From contig NC_068563.1 of assembly GCF_022201045.2 (NCBI RefSeq), positions 27,129,001 through 27,193,000 of the forward strand: a stretch of DNA of 64,000 nucleotides. The letters are read 5' to 3'. This stretch comes from Citrus sinensis (lineage: Eukaryota > Streptophyta > Magnoliopsida > Sapindales > Rutaceae). The notes beneath the pieces were generated by a model. That model saw only the letters and a program-made list of their open reading frames with translations, was not told the DNA's origin and made no database searches. The first letter of the stretch is position 1; each line of letters begins with the position of its first letter. The position numbers and the translations under genes were made by a program. Positions 12,035 to 24,209 of this stretch are shown one piece after another.

Positions 12035-13231
12035 GAACCATGTTAGATAATTGAGACTCTCACCCTCATCAATCTATATTTTCCCTAACACATGCTATAT
12101 TCTTATCGCCAAAATTCTCTCCATATGTAATTCAAGAGTCAAGAGTCTACCATAGATAGTCTCACCACGGCAGTTTCTTAGAAATTTACATTTGCCGTGG
12201 ATGCTCGGTAGACATTTGACTGCAATGCTTATTTTTTCTCTTGTTCATATAATTAATCACCATTGTGATTGAGATATACTTTTTGAAAGAATGTAATAAA
12301 CTCATGCACAGCTGATCACCTCAACGATTAATTGATGAGTTTCCAAGGATCATCAGGTCATGTGACGTATTTTCGACGCTAGGAGAAAACATAGTCACTC
12401 CAGAAAATTAATGGGTTGCTTTTATAGGAGAATATCAATGCATTCACATGGTAATCCAGTATCCGTCCATTGAAGTAGCTGTTGTTGATTGAGTATAACC
12501 CCCTGTTATTTTGTGAAAGTAAGTAAATTTTTTTAATATTTTAAAATAAGTCCAAATTCCCTTATCATTATAACGGTGTTAACTACAATTACCTTTGGCT
12601 TGATTTTACCCGTTTTCAATTTGTTATTATACCCTTCTATTTTAGCTCCCGAAAAGGTATTTTCATCTTTCTATCATTAAAGAAATATCAAAATTATAAA
12701 TGAAATACAAAATTTAAGAAAAATAAGAAAAATCCCAAACTTGTCAAAAGAAATCCTAAATCCAAGGCTCCAAGCCATATAAATTGCACTAGGGTTCTCT
12801 CCTTTTTTTTTTTCTTGGCCTCTTCTTACTTCCATTTTTAGTTTAAAAACTAGCTTCATTGTAAGTAAAGTAAAAAATAAATATAAGACTCAATTTTAAT
12901 CATTCATTAAATACAGAGAGCAAAAAAGGGGAAAAAAAGAAGAGCGTCTTTGTCCATACAAATCTTTATCTCCATAAATTCACAAATTGAACTATAGTCG
13001 TAATCTAATATAAACGCTTTATGAGCTGCCAATTGAAGAGCTCGAAAATCGTTTGCATATCAAAAATTCAAAATCAAATACATGTAAAGTTTCAACCATT
13101 TTATATGTGAAAAGATTAAATGATTAGCTAAAATTGAAATTCAGGTTCAAAAAGAAGGAATGCATGGAATTAAATTCTCAGTAAAAGATGGCAAATTTAT
13201 GGCATAAACGTACGTAAATTTAGATCTCGCA
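12035..13231. other. Kiwellin 1 upstream region and spacer
   Basis: No coding sequence recognised. It contains a block TTTGCCGTGGATG near 12190 that is shared with the promoter of the second kiwellin. Near 12505-12590 there is a stretch (TGTGAAAGTAAGTAAAT followed by AATAAGTCCAAATT) whose reverse complement resembles about 28755-28815, so a dispersed repeat is likely. Confidence 0.4.
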
Positions 13232-13236
13232 GTATC

Positions 13237-13963
13237 TGTTAAAGCCAGCACCAAATTTGATGCTTGACTTTGACATTTCAAGTGTTAGGATCAAGCACTT
13301 ACCATTGGGCTAAAAGCTTCAGCTGATAGTCAAGGTGCAACTTTATTTCCTTATACAATGGAAGCACATAACCCCACATTAAGCGGTGGATGGACATGAG
13401 GGGCTGCACACATTTGTAATTGTGCCAACGGACCGGACAGTTACGCCCTCGGTAACTTTATTGCCACCTCAATGGAATTACACAGAAGGATGTTACACCC
13501 ACAAGCGCACATAAGAATTGTTGGGGCCCCATAATCTCAACATCAAGCACCGAATTTGTTGCTTCGCTGCTGTGTCGTAGTGCTTGAATTTTTAGGTTGT
13601 AATTATTGATTTTTTGGCCATTATTTTGCCTATAATTTGGAGTGTAGAAGAAGAGCAAATTCATCCCATTTTGTGAGAAACATTTCCTTTATTTTGAGAG
13701 CAAAGAATTTTGAAAGCTTAAATTATAAAAGCTTTTGAGAGTTTAGTGAGTGAGAGTATTAGGGTTTCGGGTAGTGAGATAAAATACTAAAATATTTGGA
13801 TGCTTCACATCACTAGTAAAATATTTTTCTTCAATCTTCGCTTGTGACCGTAGGTTAAAAGCTTAACCATGTAAATTTTGGTGTCCTTATGTGATTTTGT
13901 TGTCTTAATATTTCTCAATTTCACTTTACTTTTATGTCTGCTTCACCCATCAATTTCCTAATA
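13237..13963 (+). repeat. 5' LTR of the copia element, interrupted by a solo LTR
   Basis: It aligns with the 3' LTR at both ends (GACATTTCAAG; then CCCATTTTGTGAGAAACATT through TTCACCCATCAATTTCCTAA). It is about 255 bases longer because a second LTR sits at 13283-13542. Without that insertion and its target duplication it is 462 bases, close to the 473-base 3' LTR. The two LTRs differ at many sites, so the insertion is old. Confidence 0.88.
13283..13542. mobile_element. Solo LTR nested inside the copia 5' LTR
   Basis: A 260-base segment starting TGTTAGGATC and ending CTCAACA. It is flanked by TCAAG at 13278-13282 and 13543-13547, and the uninterrupted 3' LTR has a single TCAAG at this place. 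TG...CA ends with a 5-bp duplication are the signature of an LTR left by recombination. It has no coding content. Which family it comes from cannot be told from the window. Confidence 0.85.
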
Positions 13964-13964
13964 G

Positions 13965-13977
13965 TGGTATCAAAGCA
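13965..13977 (+). other. Primer-binding site of the copia element
   Basis: TGGTATCAAAGCA directly follows the 5' LTR and matches, with one change, the TGGTATCAGAGC typical of copia elements primed by initiator Met-tRNA. Confidence 0.8.
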
Positions 13978-14316
13978 ACTGGTTGTGTTTTTAGAGTCGG
14001 ACGTACTGTTCACGTATACGGTACTGTTCATGTATACAGTAGTGTTCACATGAAACAGTAGGAGCATCCTCCAAGAATTTTGCAGTGCAAAGTAAGGAAT
14101 AATAGTGTGAACGGAGTAATTGTATGGTTTTATACATGTTTAGGAAAGTTATGTCATAAAGGCGATAAGAGCCTAAAGAGTCCAGGTTTTAAGTGAGACT
14201 ATTATGACCTCTCTAGTCTTTTCAGAGAACTTTCATGATGTGTGTATTTTCACATATACAAACACTCGTAACTATTTAAGGTGGTACACTAGCTTGTGTA
14301 CGGTATTTATCAACAA

Positions 14317-15777
14317 AATGACAGTAAAGTTCGAAATTGAGAAGTTCAATAGGAGTAATTTCTCATTGTACAAAATGAAGATGCTAGCAATTTTGAGAAA
14401 AAATAATTGTTTAGAAGCAATTGGGGAAAAACTGACTGGAATCACTAGTGATGAGTAAAATGAGAAGGACGACAATACAATTACTGATCTACACTTGGCA
14501 CTTGCGAATGAGGTGTTATCTAGTGTGGCAAAAAAAAAAGACAACAAAGGGTATTTGAGATGCTCTAAAAAAACTATACAAGGCCAAGTTGTTGAACAAT
14601 AAGATCTTCTTGAAGAGGAGATTGTATACTCTTCGAACGGCGGAAACCACATCGGGAACCAACCATATCAACACTCTAAAATTTTTATTTCTACAACTTA
14701 CATTATTGGGTTATAAAATAGAGGAAACTGAATGTGCAAAGTTTTTACTTTAGAATTTACTTGATTCGTATGATTAACTCATCATCAATCTGATGAACAA
14801 TATCCTCATGTAGTACTTTGTCTTTGATGCAGTGAGCAGAAGCGCTGACGATGATTAGAGGAAGATCAACGAAACATGGCCTCAAGGGGAATCATAATCA
14901 TGATAAATCAAAGTAAAAAAGAAAGGAGAAAATTAAATGTTATAAATGTAGTAAGATAGGGCACGTCAAGAAAAATTATTTGAGTAACCAAAAGAGAATA
15001 AAGGTAAAGATCTCGAGTCATCAAATGCTCAGGAGTGTGTAGTAAATACCTTATATGATGGTGACGTCTTCGAGGCAGTAATGGTTTCAATAGGTAGAAA
15101 ATGATTATCTAATGTCTGGCTTATAAACTCAAGAACTACTTAGCACATGACCTCAGAGAAATTTATTTCACAAATATGAACCTATCTCAGGAGGATTTAT
15201 ATATAAAGGTGATAATCATGCCTTAAAGATTGCTGGTATTGGTACAATCAAAATAAAGATGTTTGATGGTATAATATATACTATTCAAGAGGTACGACAT
15301 GTTAAAGACCTGAAACAAAATCTATTGTCTTTAAAACAAATAGATAATATTGGGTGCAAAACTTATATGAAAAATGAGATAGTAAAGGTTGTTAGAGTCG
15401 TGCTTGTATCGGTACTAATCTGTTCATGCTTAAAAGGAAAATGCTATAGGAAGTTTGATGGGTGTGTTACATCAACTGGAGAAGAGTCAGTGACAATGTG
15501 GCATCATAAACTTGGCCACATGTTATAATAAGGTTTAAAGACTCTCTCTGAGCGCAAGTTGCTTTTGGGGTTCAAATCATTGAATTTTATGTTTTGCGAG
15601 CATTGTGTTACAAGTAAGCAACATAGATTAAAGTTCAACATATATGGCACCATAAATAAATATATTCTAGACTTGGTTCATTCTCATGTTTAGAAATCGT
15701 CAGATATGTCCCTAGGATGTGCAAAGTACTTAGAGACTTTCGTTGATGATTATTCTAAAAGATGTTAGATGTATCCA

Positions 15778-15838
<61 letters not shown>

Positions 15839-18123
15839 GTGTTCAAGGAATACAAAGTGTAGTAAAACTTGAATTTGGAAAAAAATCAAGTGTTTGAGGA
15901 TGTATAATAATTGAGAGTATATAGACGATGAGTTTTTTTACTTTCTGTAAGTAAGAGTATTCATAGATAGTTCACGATGACATACACTCCACATTAGAAT
16001 GGAGTGGCAGAACAGATGAATAGAAGTTTTACAGAAAGAATAAGAGTTATATTGAAGACTGTTGGTCTACCCAATTCTTTTTTAGTAGAAGCAGGCAAAA
16101 TCACATGTTATGTAGTAAATTGGTCGTCGTCTATAGCAATTAAGTTGAAGATGCCAGGAGAGATGTGAACAAAAAAACCAATTGATTACTCTCATCTATA
16201 TATATTTACATGTCATGTGTACGTAATGTACAATGTCCAAGAAAGAACAAACCTGGATTCAAAATCCAAGAGATAGAATTTCTTGGAGTATGTTGATAAA
16301 GTGAAGAGATATCATATGTGGGATCCCACTACCTACAAGATTGTCATTAGTATAGATGTTATTCTTGTAGAAGATCAACTGCAAAAGAGAGATAGGGATG
16401 ACAATTGTAAAAAAAATAAAATATTGTACTAGTATATGTAAAAAATAATCTAAAAATGAAGATGCAAATTCTTCTGAAACAACATTAGAGCACGAAGAAT
16501 AAAAACCAATCGAGTTTAAGGCTCCAAAATCAATCAACTCATGAAAGATGACCGCTAATGTGGCACTTGGAGTATATTACAAAGATCAATGTTGTGTATA
16601 GTCTTCTAATAGACAATGGAGAACCATCAATTTTCTATGAAATTTTAAATAGCACAGATGTCGCTTTGTGGATGACAGTAATGCAGGAAGAAATTGAAAC
16701 TTTACGCAAGAATAAAATATGAGAAATTGTACCACTACAATAAGGAAGAAAAATAATTGGTAACAAGTGGGTTTACAAGATTAAACATAATGGTAATGAC
16801 CAAGCAAAACAGTATCACGCAAGATTGGTAGTGAAATGATATGCTCAGAAAAAATGTATTGATTTCAATGTGATATTTTCTCTGGTGGTACCAACTCATG
16901 ACAGTCAGAATAGTCTTAGTTATGTGTGCTACATTTGACCTACATGTAGAACAGTTAGATGTAAAAGTTATGTTTTTTCATAAACAACCTAAAGAATAAA
17001 TTTATATGCTCCAATTAGAAGGTTTTGCTTAAACAAGCAAGAAGAACTTGGTTTGTAGATTGAACAAATCTCTATAAGGCCTTAAACAGGTGTCGAAGTA
17101 TTGGTATAAGAGATTTAATTCCTTCATCATGAATCTTTGATACAAAAGACTCAGTTAAGACCATTGTGCATATTACAAGAGGCTTGAAGATAATAATTTT
17201 ATTATTTTGTTGTTGTATGTAAATAACATGATAGTAGTAGGCCCTAACAAAGATAGAGTTCAAGAATTAACGACATAATTGGCTAGGAAGTTTGAAATAA
17301 AGGACTTAGGATAGGCAAAGAAGATTTTAGGGATGCAGATTCATTGAAACATAAATATTAGAAAGATTTGGCTTTCTCAGAAGAATTATTTGAAGAAAAC
17401 CCTATAGTGTTTCAACATGCTAGATTGTAAGTCAATTTCTACCTCACTTCCTGTTAATATTAAGTTATTCTTAAGTATTTGTCATAGTAATGAAGTAAAA
17501 AAGAAGGAGATGTCTCGAGCACCGTATACATTAGTAGTGGAAAGTTTAATGTTTATTGTGATATGTAACAAAACAAACATTACACAAGCAGTGGGAGCAA
17601 TTAATTGGTACATGACGAATCCTAATGGAGAGCTTTGAAAAATTGTGAAGAGGATTCTGAGATACATCAAAGAAACCTTAAATAAAATATTGCATTATGT
17701 TATAAAGGATCAGAGTTTACTGTCAAGGGCTATGTGGATTCAGATTTTGTAGTAGACTTTGATAAATTGAAATAAACTACTGGCTATGTATTTACACTTG
17801 CAAAAACAATTGTAAGTTGGGTTTCAAAACTGCAGACTGTTGTAGATTTATCTACGATAGAAGCAGAATACATAGCAGCTACATAAGCTTGCAAGGAAGC
17901 TAATTGGATACAAAGGTTTTTGAAGGAGTTGGGGCAAAAATAAGAGAAATTTTTAATGTTTTATAATAGTCAGGGTGCCTTACATATTGCAAGAAATCCA
18001 ACTTTTCATTTCAGGACATAGCACATAGGGATATAATACCACTTTGTTTAATAGTGGAAAATAGAAGAGTAGATTAGAGTAGATTTGTAGAAAATCTATA
18101 GTAAGGAAAACCTAGTAAATGTT
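14317..18123 (+). pseudogene. Copia gag-pol polyprotein pseudogene
   Basis: Broken remains of one gag-pol frame. Gag begins at 14317 with MTVKFEIEKFNRSNFSLYKM and has a zinc knuckle (CYKCSKIGHVKKN) whose last Cys has become Asn. Protease/pre-integrase remains lie around 15170-15530 (HVKDLKQNLLSLKQ, then MWHHKLGHM). Integrase traces occur near 15740 (FVDDYSK). Reverse transcriptase shows NKWVYKIKHNG near 16760, and RNase H shows TIEAEYIAA near 17860. Stops and frameshifts interrupt every domain, and the (TA)n run at 15782-15834 sits inside the integrase part. Confidence 0.88.
15782..15834. repeat. (TA)n microsatellite
   Basis: Perfect TA dinucleotide run of about 26 units inside the dead integrase region of the copia element. 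Confidence 0.97.
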
Positions 18124-18269
18124 TTAACCCAACCAATCAATACTGATAAGTTTATATAGAGTAAATCCTCTTGTGGCCTTAAAGAGACGTAAGCAATATA
18201 ATAATGATAAAACAAAAAGGGATGGTGTAGAGATCGATTGATTCTCAATCAAATCTTCAAGTAAGAGAA

Positions 18270-18742
18270 TGTTAAATTCAGCACTTAATTCAGTACTTGA
18301 CTTTGACATTTCAAGCACTGAATTCAGTGCTTGACTGGTGGTGCCATAATGTTTGAATTTTTGGGTTGTAATTGTTGATTTGTTTGCCATTATTTTTCCT
18401 ATAAATTAGAGTGCAAAAAAAGAGCATATGCATCCCATTTTGTAAGAAACATTTCTTGTGTTTAGAAAGCAGAGAATTTTGAGAGCTTAAATTATAAAAG
18501 CTCTTTAGAGTTTAGTGATTGAGAGTATTGGGTATAATGGAGTTTCGGGTAGTTTGACAAAATACCACAATACTTATATGTTTCATATTACTAGTAAAAT
18601 AATTTTTTTCTGTCTTCGTCAGTGGGCGTAAGCTAAAAGTCACACCACGTAAATTATGGTGTTCTTGTGTGATTCTATTATTTTAATATTTCTTAATTTC
18701 ACTTTAGGTTTGTATATGCCTCACCCATCAATTTTCCTAACG
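18270..18742 (+). repeat. 3' LTR of the copia element
   Basis: A 473-base copy that aligns with the 5' LTR. It starts TGTTAAATTCAGCAC right after a purine-rich tract and ends CCTAACG, where the last two bases have probably decayed from CA. The GTATC target duplication follows immediately. Confidence 0.88.
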
Positions 18743-18835
18743 GTATCATTGTCGGCCATTGGTCACGAAGACAGGGATGTTGTCTGGTTGTGCACATGGG
18801 ATTGACTATCAAAAACTTTTAACATCGATGGTGCC

Positions 18836-18866
18836 ACTACAAGAAAAAAGAGATATAGCAACAGGA
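18836..18866 (+). repeat. CACTA left terminal inverted repeat
   Basis: Starts CACTACAAGAAAAAA and pairs imperfectly with 27110-27140. TGC target duplication precedes it. Confidence 0.93.
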
Positions 18867-19150
18867 ATTCAGCAACATGCATGCTACGCGTGTTGTAAAA
18901 TATGATGTTTAACAACATTTTAAGATCGTGCGTTGTTAAAAATTGCTTAAAGTTTACTTTCAACAACATGCTTTAAGGCGCGTTGTGAAAAACATTATTA
19001 CAACAGTTTTCTGATTGTGGCGGTTTTGGTAAGACAAATAACAACGTACAATATAAGCATGTTGTTAAAAAATTCATTTTCGACAACATTCTAAAAGGCA
19101 CGTTGCTATCGAGAATGTAGCACAACATTTTTTAGTTTGTTGTCAATTGT
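18860..19150. repeat. CACTA left subterminal repeats
   Basis: Repeated words in both orientations, such as CAACAACATGC, AACAACATT, GCGTTGT and GTGTTGT, recur every few tens of bases. In CACTA elements such arrays are binding sites for the TnpA protein. Exact unit length would need a dot plot. Confidence 0.75.
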
Positions 19151-20270
19151 TTTCAACCATGACATAATTTGCCATAGGTGAAAAATGTTTATATTTATAA
19201 TTTCTCTATAGTAATAATAAAGCCTTTTCAAATTAAAAAAACTAGTAATAAAAAAGTAACCAACCAATTTTAAATAATAGGTGGTTATTCATATAATTAT
19301 TGAATCTATCCTATTAAATCATTAATTTATTTTTGTATAAAATGAAAAAAAAATTTTTTACCACAAATAATTTTTTTAAATAAAAAATGACATAAATACA
19401 TTCAAATCTATTTATTATTTTTAACTAATGAAAATCACTTTTGTCAGCCCAAAAAAAAAAGGGCACAAATAAAAAAACTCTACATTATCAATTAATAAAA
19501 AATAATATCTTAATTACTAATAAGACAAAACGTTAGCACTTGGTAAAGTTACCTGATCTCACTTTTTCACTTTCTCACTTTCTCACTTTCCAGCATTATC
19601 TTTCTCTTTACTTGTCTTCTTCCTCTTGGTGAAAATCCCTCAATTATTCCTTCCCCTTCGTGACTGTCAAGAAGAAATAAGGTTTGGGTCTTCTTTTGTT
19701 TAACACACATTCTCTCTATTGGAACTTAAATTGAGTTACTCTTTGATTTTTTTATCTAAAATTCCAGGTGTATACGTTGTGGTCCCAAGAAGAAGAAGCT
19801 TTTGATTGTGGTCCAGAACAAAGAAGACAACATCCTTGAAATTGAAAAGGTTTATATATATTTCATTCTTTATTGTTTTTTTGCAAGTAAAATAACATGA
19901 AAAGGTGTCTCTTTTACTCTTTGTCAATAATGGGTATCGTTAGTTTTACTCTTAGTAAAAGATGTCTCTTTTACTCTTAGATAATTGTTTGTTTATAAAA
20001 AATAATAATAGTAATAATACACTATTCGTCTGTTTTCTTCTTACAAAATAAATAAATTTTTTTCTTATTTACTTTTGTATTGACATTTAAACTAGTAAAT
20101 AATATAGAAGATATTGAATTTAAAAAATAACAATTATACAAAGTCTTATGAAAATAAAATAGAAAGAGTCATGTGTAACTTTGTTCTTGTCTTGAATATA
20201 TTGTTATGTAACTTTTTATATTTCAACTTACTATTTGCTCATGTAAACAGGTTTTAATAGTTGCTCGAAA
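19151..20270 (+). other. CACTA internal leader and promoter region
   Basis: AT-rich DNA with no open frame of note. A run of CTTTCTCACTTTCTCACTTTC near 19560-19595 and pyrimidine-rich DNA after it suggest a promoter and 5' leader for the transposase. A leader intron is possible, since GT and AG sites are present, but is not proven. Confidence 0.4.
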
Positions 20271-23200
20271 ATGGATAAAGGGTGGGTTCACCTATCAAGG
20301 TATTATTTTGCCTTATTTCTAAATATTATTTTTCATTTTTCCTCTTAAAAAAAAAACAGTTTGTTTGTACGAAATTAGTGAAATTCAATTAACTTTCCAG
20401 TTCGGTAAAATCTTTATTGTAGACACACAGAGGATTATAGGTTGGGAGTACGTAACTTTGTCAATAATGCACGTGCTTGTTTGGGAAACTTAGATGTTAT
20501 AGTATGTCCCTGTAGATATTGTAAGAATTTACAACGCCATCATTTTGATATAGTCTACGAGCACTTGGTTATTAAGGGCATGGATCCGACTTATACAAAT
20601 TGGGTCCTTCATGGGGAGAGTTCTACTGCAACAATGCAATACAGGGGTGAGGGGAATACATACACATCAAATCAATACATAGATTTTGAAATGACAGAAA
20701 CTTATGGGATGTATAAAGATCAAGCATGCTTTCAAGAAGCAAATGCTACAGAGAATACATATGTAGAAAGAGAGGAACTTCAAAATTTAGTTAGAGATGC
20801 TGAGACTCCATTGTACCCAGGCTGTACAAACTACTCTAAAATGTCAGCAACTGTAGTGTTATTCAAGCATAAAGTTACCCACGGGTTATCTGACAGTAGT
20901 TTTAATGAGATGCTTCAAATATTTTGTGATATGTTACCACCAGAAAATACACTTCCAGATTCTTTTTATTCAACAAAAAAATTGTTGAAGGCATTTGAAC
21001 TTGGGTACGAGAAGATACATGCTTGTATAAATGATTGCTGTCTATTTAGAAAAGACTTGGAACATGCAAATACATGTCTTAAATGTGGTTCCTCTCGCTG
21101 GAAAGTTGATGAACGAACTAATAAAATTCATCAAGGCATACCTGCAAAAGTCTTGCGCTATTTTCCAATAATACCAAGACTTAAGAGGATGTTTGGGATC
21201 ACAGAATTGGCAAAACAACTGAGATGGCACCAAAGTCATAAAAGCCAAGATGGTAAGATGAGACATCCAGTTGATTCTCTTGCATGGGAGACCATAAATA
21301 GAAAATGGCCATCGTTTGCATTAGATCCTCGAAATATCAGATTTGGTCTTGCTACTGATGGTTTCAATCCTTTTCAAGATCTTAGCACGAGTTATAGTTG
21401 TTGGCCTGTCATTTTATCTATGTACAACTTGGCTCCATGGTTGTGCATGTCCAAGGAAAACTTAATGTTGACTTTATTAATCCCTGGGCCAAAACAGCCC
21501 GGTAATGACATAGATGTTTACTTGGCACCACTTGTAGAAGATTTAAATGAGTTGTGGGTAAATGGAGTTAGGATGTATGATGCTGTGGAGAAATCAACAT
21601 TTAATTTGAAAGCAATCTTGATGTGGACGATCAATGATTTTCCAGCTTATGCAAACACATCAGGATGGTCTACAAAAGGAAAGTTGGCATGTCCTGTATG
21701 TCGTACAAACACATATTCAAAGTGGTTACCACATAGTAGGAAACATGTGTACATGGGTCATAGACGGTTTCTTCCTCGTAAACATAGTTTTCGAAACAAG
21801 TGCAAATGGTTCAATGGGCATGTTGAAGAAAAAGGTAAACCTAAATTGTTCACTGGTGAAGATATATATAAAGAAGTTAAAGATATTGTAAATGATTGGG
21901 GAAAGAGGAGCAAAAAAAGAAAAAGGAGCACAAATGAATCTCAATTATGGAAAAAGAAATCGATATTTTTTGAATTGCCATACTGGAAGGTGAGCTGTCA
22001 TTAAATATGTTCTGTGATAAATTTTTGGTGCTTTACTTTCTTGATTAAAATTTAAAATCTTAACAAACTTTACTTTTTAATTTTTGCAGGACTTGGTTTT
22101 GCGTCACAACTTGGATGTAATGCATATTGAAAAGAACATTTGTGATAGCATAATTGGTACGCTTTTGAACATGAAAGGTAAGTCTAAAGATGGCCTTAAT
22201 TCTCGCTTAGACCTTATACACTTGGACATTAGGAAGGATTTACATCCTAAAAAAGAGGAGAATTTTTATTGCTTACCAGCTGCTTCACATACACTTTCTA
22301 AGGAAGAAAAAGAACTTTTTTGCAAGCGGCTTGCTGATATAAAGTTACCTGATGGTTATGGTTCAAACATTACCAACTGTATTTCAGTGAAAGAGCACAA
22401 GATAACTGGCCTAAAGTCTAATGATTGCCATATTTTAATACAACAACTTTTACCTGTAGCTTTGAGAGGAATTTTACCAAAAGGTCCAAGAAAAGCAATT
22501 CTTCGTTTGTGTGCCTTTTTCAAAGAATTATGTAGTAGAGTTTTGGATAGAAATAGATTAGAAAAGCTAGAGGAAGAAGTGGTTGAGACCCTATGTATGT
22601 TGGAGAGATTCTTTCCACCGTCATTCTTTGATATTATGGTTCATTTAACAATTCATCTTGGACGCGAAGCTCGTCTATGTGGACCTGTACAATATCGTTG
22701 GATGTATCCTATTGAAAGGTAACTATTTAACTTTACAGTGTATTATCATTAAAATAGAATTAATTATAAATCATTAATCTAGCTACTTTTTGTCCTAGGC
22801 ATATGAAGATCCTAAAAGGATATGTTAGAAATCGTGCACGAGCTGAAGGGTGCATAGCTGAACGGTACCTTGCTGAAGAGTATGCAATGTTTTGTGGCAA
22901 GTATGTAAAAAAGGCTGCTCAAATAGGATCCAAACATGGACGCAATGAGGAATTTGAGAACAAATTTTTATTAGAAGGGCGTCCAATATCAGGAGGTAAA
23001 TTAATAACTCTTTCAGATGAGATGTTAAAGATTGCCCATCGTTGTATCCTATTCAACAGTTCGGAAGTCCAGCCTTATATAGAGTAAGGTTTTTAGTCAT
23101 ATCTATTACGAACATTTTGAATTAATATTTAATAGTTAAGTTTAATATTTTTATCTTTATTTTCAGAGAGCACTTGGAAGAATTAAAAGGTTCAGATAGA

Positions 23201-23982
23201 CGATTTGAAAAGAATGAAAAATTGCTACAAAAGAAACATGTGGAAACATTTAATGTCTGGTTGCATGAAAAGGTTATCAAATATTTATTTTAAATTATTT
23301 TAGAACATAATATTTTATATAATTATTTAACTTATTCTATCAATTCTTATTGTTTTAACAGATTAAGGTTATGGAGAATCACATTAATGTGTCAAATATT
23401 TTGAAATGGCTTTCACGTGGACCAAGAGTACAATCAATGTCATATTCTGGATTTGTAATAAACGGCCTTCGATTTCACACGAAGGATGCAGAGAAGTCAA
23501 GACAAAATAGTGGTGTTTCACTCGAAGCAACTACAATTTGTAGAGCTAGTGCAAAAGACAATACACAAGTGATTGGAAAAGTCACTTACTATGGGGTTTT
23601 GAGAGAGATTATAGTTCTTGATTACCATACTTTTCAACTCCCCATTTTTAGATGTGATTGGGCAAATATTGTAAATGGTGTCAGAGATGATGATGGTTTC
23701 ATCTTGGTTAACCTTCATGAGGGGCAAAGCCAATTTGAAAAAGACCCATTTATTTTAGCATCGCAAGCTAATCAAGTATTTTATTCTAGGGAAACAAATT
23801 CTTCAAATTGGTATGTTGTTTTGAAAGCACCATCACGAGGATTTCAAGATTTACAATTATATGATGAAAGTGATAATGAGCCACCTATGTCAATTGAAGT
23901 GGGAGAACTTGAAATACAAGATGACAATGAGGATGCACCAAATAAAAGAACTGATGTTGATGATATAATTTGTGATGTGTAA
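20271..23982 (+). CDS. CACTA transposase (Tnp2/TnpD-like), 6 exons, open frame
   Basis: Catalytic transposase of the CACTA element; it cuts at the element ends in the nucleus. Exons: 20271-20299, 20423-21989, 22090-22718, 22799-23083, 23167-23272, 23362-23982. All introns are GT-AG and the joined frame is 1078 residues with no internal stop. Domains in order: transposase-associated domain (MDKGWVHLSR to CPCRYCKN, residues 1-75); tnp2 transposase core with LATDGFNPF, LLIPGPKQPGNDIDVYL and CPVCRTNTYSKWLPHSRKH; the junction YWKDLVLRHNLDVMHIEKN across intron 2; DUF4218 (HLTIHLGREARLCGPVQY, about 715-800); DUF4216 (VLREIIVLDYHTFQLPIFRC, about 950-990). The start ATG lies in a 29-base first exon, chosen because it restores the conserved N-terminus. 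The length is typical for the family. Confidence 0.93.
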
Positions 23983-24209
23983 CTTTTTTTTTTTAAGTGC
24001 TATGTTATTCTATTTCTTTCTTATAATGATTTTATGTGATATTGATTTGTCAACTCGTACAGCTGTAATATTTTGGTTTTACTTAAAGTATTGTTCATAT
24101 AATATGTGTACTGCAGTTTTTTTTTTTTTGTTTAATCTATGCTTACTATTATCATAAGATATATAATTGTTTTCTTGTATTTTGTAGCAAGCATTAACAG
24201 TGGGAGAAG

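Larger units (their letters stand above)
13237..18742 (+). mobile_element. Ty1/copia LTR retrotransposon, decayed
   Basis: A 5.5-kb element. LTRs lie at 13237-13963 and 18270-18742, with GTATC flanking both outer ends (13232-13236 and 18743-18747) as an exact 5-bp target duplication. Both LTRs start TGTTAAA; their ends have decayed from the usual CA. A primer-binding site TGGTATCAAAGC follows the 5' LTR, and a degraded purine tract (AAGTAAGAGAA) precedes the 3' LTR. Internal order is gag, protease, integrase, reverse transcriptase, RNase H, which defines copia. All reading frames are broken, so it cannot move by itself. Confidence 0.92.
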
